In this document: positions 53,793 to 64,000 of the stretch, piece by piece
Layout: each line of letters opens with the position of its first letter
How positions within the stretch are numbered: position 1 is the stretch's first letter
Source: Betaproteobacteria bacterium
GTDB taxonomy: Bacteria; Pseudomonadota; Gammaproteobacteria; Burkholderiales; Burkholderiaceae_C
DNA: 64,000 nucleotides
Assembly: GCA_016716535.1 (NCBI GenBank)
Contig: JADJWD010000007.1
Coordinates: forward strand, 248,001 to 312,000
Direction of reading: 5' to 3'
Translations under genes and position numbers: made by a program
Notes under the pieces: model-generated
The model's database searches: none
What the model saw: the letters and a program-made list of their open reading frames with translations, nothing else
Told to the model about the DNA's origin: nothing

Positions 53793-54751
53793 ATGACCCA
53801 GCCCGACCAACTGGCGCAACTCAAGCGCCTGACGACCGTCGTCGCCGACACCGGCAACTTCAAGCAGCTGGCGCAGTACGCGCCGCAGGACGCGACCACC
53901 AACCCGAGCCTGATCCTGAAGGCGGTGCAGCAGCCCGACTACGCGCCGCTGCTGGCCGAGACGGTGGCCGCGCACAAGGGCGAGGCGCTGGACAGCATCG
54001 TCGACCAGGTGCTGGTGCGCTTCGGCCGCGAAATCCTGAAGGTGGTGCCGGGCCGCGTCAGCACCGAGGTCGATGCGCGGCTGAGCTTCGACACCGCGGC
54101 GACCATCGCGCGTGCGCACCGGCTCATCGGCCTCTATGAAGCCGCCGGCGTGAAGCGCGAGCGGGTGCTGATCAAGGTCGCCTCCACCTGGGAAGGCATC
54201 CGCGCCGCCGAGCAGCTCGAGCGCGAGGGCATCCGCTGCAACCTGACGCTCTTGTTCGCGTTCTGCCAGGCGGTCGCCTGCGGCGACGCCAAGGTGCAGC
54301 TCATCAGCCCGTTTGTCGGCCGCATCTACGACTGGTACAAGAAGGCCGCCGGCGCGCAGTGGGACGAGGCCGCGAACGCCGGCGCCAACGACCCGGGCGT
54401 GAAGAGCGTCCGGGCGATCTTCAACCACTACAAGCGCCACGGCGTCGCCACCGAGGTGATGGGGGCGAGCTTTCGCAACGTCGGGCAGATCGTCGCGCTC
54501 GCCGGCTGCGACCTCCTGACGATCAGCCCCGAACTGCTGGCGACGCTGCAAGCGAGCGCGGCGCCGGTCGAACGTGCGCTCGACGCCGCCGCGGCCGCCA
54601 AGATGGACCTGCCGGCCGTGCACTACGACGAACAACGCTTCCGCTGGGCGCTGAACGAGGACGCGATGGCCACCGAGAAGCTGGCCGAGGGCATCCGCGC
54701 CTTCGCCGCCGATGCGGCGAAGCTCGACCGGCTGATCGAGGATCTGCGCAA

Positions 54752-54755
<4 letters not shown>
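53793..54755 (+). CDS. tal: Transaldolase
   Basis: 320 residues, normal for the TalB group. It moves a dihydroxyacetone unit in the non-oxidative pentose phosphate pathway. The Schiff-base lysine is Lys128 in VLIKVASTWEG; other landmarks are DATTNPSL near residue 33 and NLTLLFAFCQAVAC. The stop overlaps the pgi start (GTGA), so the two sugar-phosphate enzymes are translated together. Confidence 0.97.
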
Positions 54756-56422
<1,667 letters not shown>

Positions 56423-56494
56423 TTCCGCTCCGACCTGATCTGATCTGAACTGACCGAAGGCCGGCGGCACCGCCGCGAGCCTGACCATTCACCT

Positions 56495-57121
56495 ATGACG
56501 AAGAAGATCGTGTTCGACTTCGCCGGCGTGCTCTTTCGCTGGCACCCCGAGACGATGCTGCGGCGCGAGCTGCCGCACCGCGCCACCGACGCCACGAGCG
56601 CCGCGCACTGGAAGCGCGAGATCTTCCAGGGCTACGAAGGCGACTGGGGCGAGTTCGACCGCGGCACGATCGAAGTGCCCCACCTCGTGGCGCGCATCGC
56701 ACGCCGCACCGGCCTGCAAGCCGCCGAAGTGCAAACCGTCGTCGACCGCGTGCCGCTCGAACTGCAGCCGATCGCCGAGACCGTGCAGTGGCTCGGCCAG
56801 CTGCGCGCCGAAGGCCGGCCGCTGTACTTCCTGTCGAACATGCCCGAGCCTTACGCCGCACACCTCGAGCGCGAGAACGCCTTTGTCGGCTGGTTCGAGC
56901 GCGGCGTCTTCTCGGCGCGCGTGCGCCACATCAAGCCCGAGCGCGCCATCTTCGAGCTGGCGGCCCGCCACTTCGACGCCGCGCCGTCGGACCTCGTCTT
57001 CATGGACGACCATGCGCCGAACGTCGAGGTGGCGCGCTCGCTCGGCTGGAATGCGTTCGTGTTCCGCGACGCGACGCAGGCGCGCGCGGAGCTGGCGGAA
57101 AGCGGGTGGCTTACGCGCTGA
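56495..57121 (+). CDS. HAD family hydrolase
   Basis: 208 residues. A haloacid-dehalogenase fold phosphatase of the YihX-like group. The nucleophile is Asp8 in VFDFAGVLF; the second Asp of the DxD pair is Ala10, as in several YihX-like proteins that carry G, N or A there. Motif II is FLSNM and motif III/IV IKPERAIF with VFMDDHAPNVEVA. The substrate may be a sugar phosphate, which would fit tal-pgi just upstream, but this is inference. Confidence 0.88.
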   Translation: MTKKIVFDFAGVLFRWHPETMLRRELPHRATDATSAAHWKREIFQGYEGDWGEFDRGTIEVPHLVARIARRTGLQAAEVQTVVDRVPLELQPIAETVQWLGQLRAEGRPLYFLSNMPEPYAAHLERENAFVGWFERGVFSARVRHIKPERAIFELAARHFDAAPSDLVFMDDHAPNVEVARSLGWNAFVFRDATQARAELAESGWLTR

Positions 57122-57122
57122 C

Positions 57123-57140
57123 GGGCCGGCGGGCCGGCCC
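57123..57140. terminator. Hairpin between the HAD gene and the methyltransferase gene
   Basis: GGGCCGG (57123-57129) pairs with CCGGCCC (57134-57140) across a CGGG loop. It lies just after the HAD stop and before the end of the convergent gene, so it can serve both strands. No U tract. Confidence 0.45.
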
Positions 57141-57160
57141 CCCGCGCGATCCGCCCGCAA

Positions 57161-58048
57161 TCAATGCGTCGCGCGCACGGTGCCCACGCCGACCAGCATC
57201 TCGCACGGCCCGACGAAGGCGCCTGCGGTCTCGAACTGCTTCAGCTCCGCTTCGATGTCCACCCACAGCCGCGCCCGCTCGGGCTCGCTCCGGCTGGCCA
57301 TCATCTGGTGCAGCGCACCGAACGACTCGCGCTCGAAACGCACGCACTCGGCCGCGCTCGCAAGGCGCACCGGTGAATCCACCGCCTTGACGACGATGTC
57401 GTGCAGGCCCGCCTGGGAGAGCGCGGCTTGCAGCGCGCCGTCGGCACCCAGCGAAAACGGTCCGGGCTGCCCGGGCAGCGGCGGCGGCAGCTGCGCGCGC
57501 TCGCGGATCAGCTTGACCGGGATCGAGAAGAAGGCATTGCGCGGCGGAGTCGAGTAGACGATCGCGGCGATGCGGCCGCCCGGCTTGAGCGCACGCCTCA
57601 TGCCGGCCAGGGCGCGCTGCTGGTCGGGGAAATAGATCAGCCCGACGCGGCTGATGCAGACATCGAAAGAGCCGGCGGGCAGCTGCTCGAGCGCTTCGCC
57701 GTCGAGCTCGCGGGTATCGATGTTCGACAGGCCGGCAGCGCGCGCATCGGCCTGCGCATGGGCCAGCAACGCCGGCGCGATGTCGGTGGCGAGCACGAGG
57801 CCGCCAGGTCCGACGCGCCGCGCCGCGGCGATCGACTGCTCGCCGGCGCCCGCCGCCACGTCCAGCACGCGACAGCCGGCGCGCACGTCGGCGAGGTCGA
57901 ACATCGTCTCCGTCGCCGGGCCGAGCCACTGGCCGAGGAACGGGCCCCAGCGGTGCCAGGCGTCGGCCGCGGCCTGCCACTGCGCGCGGGTGGTGGTCTT
58001 GAACTTGACGGCGTCGAATGCCGCCGGTTGCGACAGGGTGCTGCTCAT
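57161..58048 (-). CDS. Class I SAM-dependent methyltransferase
   Basis: 295 residues from the ATG at 58048, which has AGGAG seven bases upstream; longer readings are not supported. The SAM site is VLDVAAGAGEQSIAAARRV, followed by VLATDIAP and a FPDQQRALAGMRRALKPGGR block typical of UbiE/Gcd14-like small-molecule methyltransferases. Substrate unknown. It is divergent from an HxlR regulator, which may control it. Confidence 0.85.
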   Translation of the reverse strand: MSSTLSQPAAFDAVKFKTTTRAQWQAAADAWHRWGPFLGQWLGPATETMFDLADVRAGCRVLDVAAGAGEQSIAAARRVGPGGLVLATDIAPALLAHAQADARAAGLSNIDTRELDGEALEQLPAGSFDVCISRVGLIYFPDQQRALAGMRRALKPGGRIAAIVYSTPPRNAFFSIPVKLIRERAQLPPPLPGQPGPFSLGADGALQAALSQAGLHDIVVKAVDSPVRLASAAECVRFERESFGALHQMMASRSEPERARLWVDIEAELKQFETAGAFVGPCEMLVGVGTVRATH

Positions 58049-58191
58049 CACGGTGCTCCTGCAAGGGTTGATCGGCACGGCAAGCATTCCTGCGACGGGC
58101 GTCGTTGGCCAGTCCAGATTTCGAAGCGCGCGCAAGCCAACCCAACACCCCACTGCGGACTGCGGAATGGCGCCGCCCGCCGCGGCTGCTC

Positions 58192-58197
58192 TACGCT
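58192..58197 (+). promoter_or_regulatory. TANNNT box before the HxlR gene
   Basis: TACGCT, ending six bases before the ATG at 58204, no Shine-Dalgarno. The 155-base gap to the methyltransferase start is likely a shared regulatory region. Confidence 0.35.
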
Positions 58198-58203
58198 GCA
58201 CGG

Positions 58204-58905
58204 ATGATCGACTACGGGCAGTTCTGCACCGTCGCGCGCGGCGCCGAGGTGATCGGCGAGCGATGGACCCCGCTGGTGGTGCGTGAGATGCTGTGCGGGA
58301 GCACGCGCTTCAACGACATCCACCGCGGCGTGCCGCGCATGTCGACCTCGCTGCTGGCGCAGCGTCTGCGCAAGCTGGAGGAAGTGGGCGTCGTCAAGCG
58401 CGTCACGGCGACGCCCGGCGCGCCGGCCGAATACCACCTTACCGGCGCGGGCGAGGAACTGCGCCCGATCGTGATGGCCCTCGGGCACTGGGGTGCGCGC
58501 TGGATCGGCAGCCGGCTGCGGCGCGGCCAGCTCGACGTGGGTTTCCTGATGTGGGACATCCGGCGCTTCGTGCAGCTCGATGCCGTGCCGCGCCGGCGCC
58601 GCATCGTCGTGCAGTTCCGCTTCCCCGACGCGCGCGACGCAGAGCGCTGCTGGTGGCTGGTGATCGACGACGGCAGCGTCGATCTGTGCCGCGACGACCC
58701 CGGGGAAGAGCTGACCCTGGTCGTGGAGTCCAGCGTGCTCGCGCTGACCGAGATCTGGACCGGTGACCGCGACGCCGCCGCCACCGTGCAGGCACGCGAG
58801 GTCCGCATCACCGGCGCGGCACGCGACGCACGCGACTTCTGGCGCTGGCTCGGCCGCAGTGCGTTTGCCGGCACGCGCGAGCAGGCGCTCGCCACCAAGG
58901 CCTAA
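58204..58905 (+). CDS. HxlR family transcriptional regulator
   Basis: 233 residues from the ATG at 58204 (MIDYGQFC). A winged helix HxlR/DUF24 domain (about 5-100): CTVARGAEVIGERWTPLVVREML, STRFNDIHRGVPRMSTSLLAQRL and a wing VTATPGAPAEYHLT. Cys6 near the N-terminus is where some HxlR proteins sense electrophiles. The C-terminal half (about 120-233) looks like an SCP2-type ligand domain (WWLVIDDGSVDLC). The neighbouring methyltransferase is the likely target. Confidence 0.88.
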   Translation: MIDYGQFCTVARGAEVIGERWTPLVVREMLCGSTRFNDIHRGVPRMSTSLLAQRLRKLEEVGVVKRVTATPGAPAEYHLTGAGEELRPIVMALGHWGARWIGSRLRRGQLDVGFLMWDIRRFVQLDAVPRRRRIVVQFRFPDARDAERCWWLVIDDGSVDLCRDDPGEELTLVVESSVLALTEIWTGDRDAAATVQAREVRITGAARDARDFWRWLGRSAFAGTREQALATKA

Positions 58906-59010
58906 CCGGGAATCTGCGCGGCCGACGCCGCGACGCGACGGGCCGGCAGCCGGGGCGCATGCGGCCGCAGCGGGCCCGGGCCGACAATCGGCAACGCCGC
59001 CGGAAGGACG

Positions 59011-61108
59011 GTGACGATGACTCACGCCAGCCCGACATTCCTGCACGCCCGCGGCGGCGCAGCGACGCCCGCCGCCGCCAACCGTCCCGCCCTCCTCGCC
59101 CGTCGTCCTCCTCGCCCCCGTCGTCCTCCTGCTGGCCGCCTGTGGCGGCTCCGGCGGCGGCGCGGCGGACGAGGCGCCGCCGACAACTCCGTTCGCCGCC
59201 TGCCTGGCGCCCGGCGCAACGCACGCCACGCTCGTCAAGGCACCTGTGACGGTGGGTCAGTCGGCCGGCGCGGCGGTCGCCGGCTGCGCCGGCGCGCTCG
59301 ACGCGCCACAGTGGACGCAGACCGGCGGCCCGGCGGTGCCGCTGCTGGCCGCGAAGTCGCAGGCGATCTCGTTCGACCCGCCGGCAGCCGGGCGTTACGC
59401 CTTCCGCGTCGAATTCCGCGATGCCACGGGCGCGGCGCACAGCGACAACGTCGCGGTCGATGTCGCGGCGGCGCCGGTGGGCGGGCCGCCCGGCGCGCCG
59501 TCCGGGGCGCCGTCCGAGGCGCAGTTGGCGCTGCGCATGAGCCACGCCGTGCGCGCCGGCGGCAACGTCTCGGTGCGCGCCTGGCCGCAGCCGCTGCCCG
59601 GCGACGGCGTGCGCAGCATCTCCTGGCAGCAGCTCGAAGGCCCGGCGGTGACGCTGGACACGCGCGACGACCACGTCGCGCTCTTCGTCGCGCCGAACGT
59701 CTCGCGCGACACCGTCATCCGCCTGCGCGCCACGCTGACGACGAACTTCGGCCACACCGCCAGCGACGAGGTGCTCGTGCTCGTCGAGGCGCACGCGCAG
59801 GCGGCGGCCGGCGACAGCACGGCGTTGTGGCGTGACGAACACGTGTCGCGTGTCTTCCCGTTCAACCCGAACGGGCCGTACGCCGGCGTGCTGGCGCGCT
59901 GCGTCTACGACAGCGGCCTGCGCACGACGAACCTGTGCCCGTTGTCGCAGCTGCCTCTCCTCGCGCAGAGCACCGGCGGCGGTGTGCCGACGGTCGAGCA
60001 GGTGATGGACCGCGTCGTCGTCTCGCACGAGTGGGCCGGGCGCAACTTCGAGACCTTCCTGCGCGAGCACGACACCGCCGGCCACTTCCGCCGCATGCTC
60101 AACAGCGCCACCGCGGTGGTCATCGGCGCGCAGGTGCGGCCGTCGTTCTATTACGCCGTCACCGGCGCGATCTACCTTGACGCCGACAACTTCTGGCTGA
60201 CGCCCGAGGAGCGCGACACCGTCAACGAGGCGCCGGACTACCGCAGCGGCTTCGGCAACACGCTGCAGTACACGTCGTTGTGGCGTTATGTGCGCGGCAG
60301 CACGAGCCTGTTCCAGTTCTACGACCCGCGCCAGCGCGTGGTGCGCGACACCGGCGCACTGCGCGACGAGGCCGGCTGGCTGCTGCTGCACGAACTGGCG
60401 CACGCGCTGGACTTCGTGCCGCCGGCCGCCTATGCCTCGCTGGACGGTGCCGCCAGCCCGTGGGGCAACATCGCGCCGCGTTACGGCGCGCGGCAGCTGG
60501 CCTCCGACACCGTGCCGACCCGCCACCCGCTCGCCTCGGCCGAGCTGGCGGCGCTCGGACGTGTGCGCTTCCTCGGCGCGACAGCCACCGCGGCGCAGGA
60601 GGCGTACACGCCGGGCCAGGTGGCCGGCTTCTTCGGCCCTGACCTCGCCACCGACGACTACGCCTACGCCAGCCCGCGCGAAGACGTGGCGATGGCGCTC
60701 GAGGAGTTCCTGATGCAGCGCTGGCTCGGCGTGCAGCGCGACTTCGCGATCGCACCTCGACCGGGCAGCGGCGACACCGGTTCGTCGCTGCCAGTGACCT
60801 GGGGCCAGCGCGGGCGCATCGGCGAGCCGGCGTTGCGGCCGCGGCTGCGCGCCATCGTGCAGCAGCTTGTGCCATGGGTCGATGCGGCCGAGGTGGATCT
60901 GCTGCCCGCGCCGCTGGCGATGCGCAGCGGCGACTCGTGGACCGGCAACCTCGTGCTGTCCGGCCCGCCGGCACCACGCACCGATGCACAGAAGGCCGGG
61001 CCGACGCTGCGCGAGCTGTGGCTCATCGAGCAGGCCGAGCGCCGCCGCGGCCGCTTGCAGCCCGCTTCGCCGCCGCCGGCGTTGTCCCTGCGCCCGGCAG
61101 TGCGTTGA
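59011..61108 (+). CDS. Zincin-like lipoprotein, N-terminal frameshift
   Basis: A GTG at 59011 (or ATG at 59017) opens a leader whose frame is lost between about 59080 and 59100. One frame over, the lipoprotein signal continues: VVLLAPVVLLLAACGG with the lipobox LAAC and Cys at 59141-59143, then an open frame to 61108. The mature protein has Ig-like domains (about first 200 residues, WTQTGGPAV and WQQLEGPAV repeats) and then a domain with HELAH at 60389-60403, an HExxH zinc site, followed by a later EDVAMALEEFLM that could give a third ligand. A surface peptidase is possible. The frameshift means expression needs correction, or the base call is wrong. Not otherwise recognised. Confidence 0.62.
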
Positions 61109-61197
61109 GGTGAAGCACCATCGCGGCGCCGCAGGCAGGCGCTACGCTGGCGCTTGTCGTCAAAAAGGTTGTCACAAGGTTGGGGAAGGGCCGCGCC

Positions 61198-61578
61198 ATG
61201 CAACTTGCGATCTGGATCTTCACGGCCGTGGTCGTCGTGCTGTGGCTCGCGCTCGGCTACGGCGTCGCCACGCTGGCGAGCCTCGCCGCCGGGCTGCAAG
61301 GCATGCCCGCCGAGTGGTACGAGCTGATCGGCCGCGTGCCCGGCGCGCCGATGATGGACATCTGGCTGCCCGGCTGGCGAGAGGCTGTCGTGCAGACGGC
61401 CGAACTCGTCGGCGTGACGCTCGGCTGGCTCGGCGCGGCGCTGCCGGCGCTGGTGTGGGTGGTGTGGGGCCTCGGCGCGCTTTGCATCATCGCCTTCGCG
61501 GCGGTGCTGTCGGGCATCGTCGCGCTAGCGCGGCGCAAGCCGGCGGCGCCGCCTCGAGCGAACTTGCGTTCGTCCTGA
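61198..61578 (+). CDS. Small membrane protein, unknown
   Basis: 126 residues from the ATG at 61198, with GGGGAAGGG upstream. Two or three helices (about 3-30, 74-92 and 94-112) with a loop MPAEWYELIGRVPGAPMMD between. No family recognised. It converges with the AI-2E family permease 22 bases away. Confidence 0.6.
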   Translation: MQLAIWIFTAVVVVLWLALGYGVATLASLAAGLQGMPAEWYELIGRVPGAPMMDIWLPGWREAVVQTAELVGVTLGWLGAALPALVWVVWGLGALCIIAFAAVLSGIVALARRKPAAPPRANLRSS

Positions 61579-61600
61579 ACCGAACCTGCGTTCGCCCTGA

Positions 61601-62725
61601 TCAGTCGGACCACACCCGCGGCTCGGGTTGCGGCTCGGGCGCAGGGATCGCCGGCGTCTCACCGTCGCCCATCCACGCCTCGAGCAGCGTGTAGCCCACC
61701 GCCAGCACCACCGGCCCGGCGAAGATGCCGACGAGGCCGAAGGAAATCAATCCGCCAATGACGCCGGCGAAGATCAGCAACAGCGGCAGGTCCGCGCCCA
61801 TGCGGATCAACAACGGCCTCAGCACGTTGTCCAGGCTCGTCACGACGACGGCGATGACGATGAGGAAGGTGCCCCAGCCCGGGTGGCCGTCGTAGAAGGC
61901 CCAGATCAGCGCCGGCACCAGCACCGGCAGCGGCCCGATCTGCGCGATGCACAGCATGAAGACGAGCGCCGTCAGCAGGCTCGCGAAGGGGATGTCCGCG
62001 AGCGCCAGCCCGACGCCGGTGACCAGCGACTGCACGAGCGCCGTCACGCCGACGCCGAGCGCGACACCGCGGATCGCGTCGCCGGCGAGCTGCACCGCAC
62101 CCTCGCCGCGCGCGCCGGCCAGCCGCCGCGCGAAGCGCCGCACGTGGTCGGCGCCCTCCTCGCCCAGCGAAAACAGGATCGCGGCGATCGCCACCGTCAG
62201 CAGGAACTGCACGATGACGAGGCCGAGGCCGCCGACCTCGCCGACGAACCAGCGCGTCACGTTGCCGGCGTAGGGCGTCAGCCGCGGCAGCAGTTCGGCG
62301 AAACCCAGCGCGCGCAGCTGCGTCCACAGGCGCTCGGCGTAGCCGCCCACGAGCGGCAGCTGGGTCAGCCACTCGGGCGGCCGCTCGCCCGGCCGCCACG
62401 AGGTGACCAACCGCGCCCAGTCGACAAGCTGGTCGGCGCTGTCGACGACGGTGATGATGGCCAGCACCAGCGGCACGACGAACAGCAGCAGCAGCAGCAA
62501 CGTCATCACCGTCACCGCCAGCGCCCGCCGGCCCCACAACAGCGCCTGCACGCGCCGCATCAGCGGCCAGGTGGCAACGACAATCATCGTCGCCCAGATC
62601 GTGGCGCCGAGGAACGGGCGCAGGACCCACAACGACGCCGCGAGCAGCGCGCCGATGAAGAGCACCGCGAAGGTGGTGCGCGCGATGTCCTGCGCGCCGG
62701 CAGGACCGAGGCTGCGCGGGCGCAT
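61601..62725 (-). CDS. AI-2E family transporter (YdiK/PerM type)
   Basis: 374 residues from the ATG at 62725; a TTG at 62791, four bases from the upstream gene's stop, is an alternative. Eight helices in the family pattern, with LWVLRPFLGATIWATMIVVAT at the start and a conserved PLPVLVPALIWAFYDGHPGWGTFL block in the second half. The name comes from a claimed role in autoinducer-2 export; most members have unknown substrates. A Pro-rich tail ends the protein. Confidence 0.88.
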   Translation of the reverse strand: MRPRSLGPAGAQDIARTTFAVLFIGALLAASLWVLRPFLGATIWATMIVVATWPLMRRVQALLWGRRALAVTVMTLLLLLLFVVPLVLAIITVVDSADQLVDWARLVTSWRPGERPPEWLTQLPLVGGYAERLWTQLRALGFAELLPRLTPYAGNVTRWFVGEVGGLGLVIVQFLLTVAIAAILFSLGEEGADHVRRFARRLAGARGEGAVQLAGDAIRGVALGVGVTALVQSLVTGVGLALADIPFASLLTALVFMLCIAQIGPLPVLVPALIWAFYDGHPGWGTFLIVIAVVVTSLDNVLRPLLIRMGADLPLLLIFAGVIGGLISFGLVGIFAGPVVLAVGYTLLEAWMGDGETPAIPAPEPQPEPRVWSD

Positions 62726-62794
62726 CAGCGCGCCGAGCCCGCGTACGCGGCGGGCAGGGGCCGCAGGCGCCGCACGAAGCGAAAGCGGCAATCG

Positions 62795-63061
62795 TCAGGC
62801 GCGCTGCCAGCCCCAGCTGTGCGGCCGGGCCACGGCCTGCCCTGCGCGCGCCTTGGCACTGCTGCCATCGCCCACCCCTCCAAGCTGCGGCGAGCGCCCC
62901 TGCGGCGCGCCTTCGCTCCATTGTGGCAGCGGCGTCACGAGCTCCTGCAGATCCTCGGCGAACGCTTCGCTGCGATGCAGCCACGAGAGGTCGTCGGCCG
63001 CCGGCTGCGGCCGCGCGGCGTTTTCTTGGCGCGAGATGGCGCGGGCAAGGAATCGGTTCAT
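62795..63061 (-). CDS. Small conserved hypothetical protein
   Basis: 88 residues from the ATG at 63061. It begins MNRFLARAISRQENAARP and continues with a DLSWLHRSEAFAEDLQELV helix, then a Gly/Pro-rich tail. No signal peptide or membrane helix. Function unknown. The stop is a few bases from a TTG of the AI-2E gene, so the two may be one operon. Confidence 0.5.
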   Translation of the reverse strand: MNRFLARAISRQENAARPQPAADDLSWLHRSEAFAEDLQELVTPLPQWSEGAPQGRSPQLGGVGDGSSAKARAGQAVARPHSWGWQRA

Positions 63062-63141
63062 CGTCGGTCGGCCTTTCGCGCCGGCGTGGGCAAGTGCGGT
63101 GCCCGGGCGGCGCGGTGCTCGCCTTACCATCGCCGCTGCCC

Positions 63142-64000
63142 ATGCCTGCCAGCCTCGAAGGCCGCCTCGTCGTCGCGATCAGCTCGCGCGCCCTCTTCGA
63201 TTTCGAGGAGGAGAACCGCCTGTTCGAGGCCGAGGACGACGGCGCCTACATGCAGTTGCAGATGCAGCGGCTGGACGAGCCGGCGCGCCCCGGCTGCGCG
63301 TTCTCGCTCGTGCACAAGCTGCTTGCCTTCAACGCGCCGGGGCAGCCGCGCGTCGAGGTGGTGATCCTGTCGCGCAACGACCCGGTGTCGGGCATGCGCG
63401 TGTTCCGCTCGGCGCAGCACTACGGGCTGACGCTCGAGCGCGGCGTGTTCACGCGCGGCCAGCCGCCGTGGCGCTACCTGCGGCCGCTGGCGGCCAACCT
63501 CTTCCTCAGCACGCACGTCGCCGACGTGCAAAGCGCGCTCGCCGCCGGTGTGCCCGCCGCGCGCGTCTACCCCGACAGCGCACGCGCGTCGGCAGCGCAC
63601 CCGTTCGAGGTGCGCATTGCCTTCGACGGCGACGCGGTGCTCTTCAGCGACGAGGCCGAGCGCGTCTTCCAGCGCGAAGGGCTCGGCGCCTTCCAGCACC
63701 ACGAGCGCGAACGTGCCGCAACGCCGCTCGCACCCGGCCCGTTCAAGCCGCTGCTCGAGGCGCTGCACCGGCTGCAAAAGGAGCCGCCGGGCAACATGCG
63801 GCTGCGCACCGCGCTCGTCACCGCGCGCAGCGCGCCGGCGCACGAACGCGCGATCCGCACGCTGATGGCCTGGCAGATCGACGTCGACGAGGCGATGTTC
63901 CTGGGCGGCCTGCCGAAGGGCACCTTCCTGCGCGAGTTCGAGCCCGACTTCTTCTTCGACGACCAGACCGGGCACATCGAAAACGCCGCGCCGCACGTGC
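63142..64000 (+). CDS. Cytosolic 5'-nucleotidase-like protein (partial)
   Basis: 286 residues visible; the right edge cuts the gene. It matches the 5'-nucleotidase family related to mammalian cN-I: LVVAISSRALFDFEEENRLFE at the start, VVILSRNDPVSGMRVFRSAQHYGL as the HAD-like motif II, and IAFDGDAVLFSDEAERVF for the metal/phosphate site, ending with FEPDFFFDDQTGH near the edge. It would dephosphorylate nucleoside monophosphates in the cytoplasm. Confidence 0.88.
   Translation, partial: MPASLEGRLVVAISSRALFDFEEENRLFEAEDDGAYMQLQMQRLDEPARPGCAFSLVHKLLAFNAPGQPRVEVVILSRNDPVSGMRVFRSAQHYGLTLERGVFTRGQPPWRYLRPLAANLFLSTHVADVQSALAAGVPAARVYPDSARASAAHPFEVRIAFDGDAVLFSDEAERVFQREGLGAFQHHERERAATPLAPGPFKPLLEALHRLQKEPPGNMRLRTALVTARSAPAHERAIRTLMAWQIDVDEAMFLGGLPKGTFLREFEPDFFFDDQTGHIENAAPHV

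Overview
The window is chromosomal DNA of a very GC-rich betaproteobacterium. Codons end almost always in G or C, and several gene orders fit Burkholderiales: ribD-ribBA-ribH-nusB, ybgC-tolQ-tolR-tolA, nrdR beside minor pilin genes, tal-pgi, and a radical-SAM/DUF547/glycosyltransferase cluster. The Rubrivivax/Leptothrix/Ideonella side of the order is my guess from gene content, not proven. There is no rRNA, tRNA, CRISPR array, transposase or phage gene. Coding is dense, with ATGA/GTGA/TTGA stop-start overlaps inside operons and convergent genes that overlap by 20-26 bases.

Layout. 1-1738 (minus): a flavin halogenase-like oxidoreductase, cut by the edge, coupled to a UbiE-like methyltransferase. 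1818-10934: housekeeping and small genes (glnS, DUF3016, FKBP isomerase, DUF808 membrane protein, HDOD protein, YgiQ radical SAM, msrB). 10944-14702 (minus): an ABC exporter and ubiD. 14973-17840: lytic transglycosylase, glyA behind a probable ZTP riboswitch, nrdR. 18018-23248: a type IV minor pilin cluster in which all genes but the first are broken by frameshifts or have unclear starts. 23259-27915: ribD, ribBA, ribH, nusB, aminotransferase. 28128-30708: a membrane Ser/Thr kinase with C-terminal PEGA domain (one frameshift) and a coupled lipoprotein. 30854-33456: ybgC-tolQRA without tolB-pal. 33431-42895: an arsS-type cluster of two flavoproteins, radical SAM protein, DUF547 protein, two glycosyltransferases, a CDP-alcohol phosphatidyltransferase and an EptA-like phosphoethanolamine transferase. 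42920-51173: a membrane protein, 5-oxoprolinase-like enzyme and Asp/Glu racemase, divergent from a TRAP transporter. 51293-57121: an orphan GspE/PilB ATPase with four MshEN-like repeats, tal, pgi, HAD hydrolase. 57161-64000: methyltransferase with divergent HxlR regulator, zincin-like lipoprotein, AI-2E family permease, small proteins and a 5'-nucleotidase cut by the right edge.

How parts work together. glyA control by ZTP would link serine-glycine one-carbon flux to folate status. The TRAP/oxoprolinase/racemase genes look like an uptake-and-ring-opening cassette for a small cyclic amide or amino acid derivative. The arsS cluster pairs radical chemistry, sugar transfer and lipid head-group chemistry. 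The most unusual signals are the frameshift-dense pilin cluster, the riboswitch, the arsS cluster without a visible arsM, the kinase frameshift at a nine-base repeat, the four-repeat ATPase, and a recurring TANNNT box 5-10 bases before start codons that suggests leaderless transcripts.
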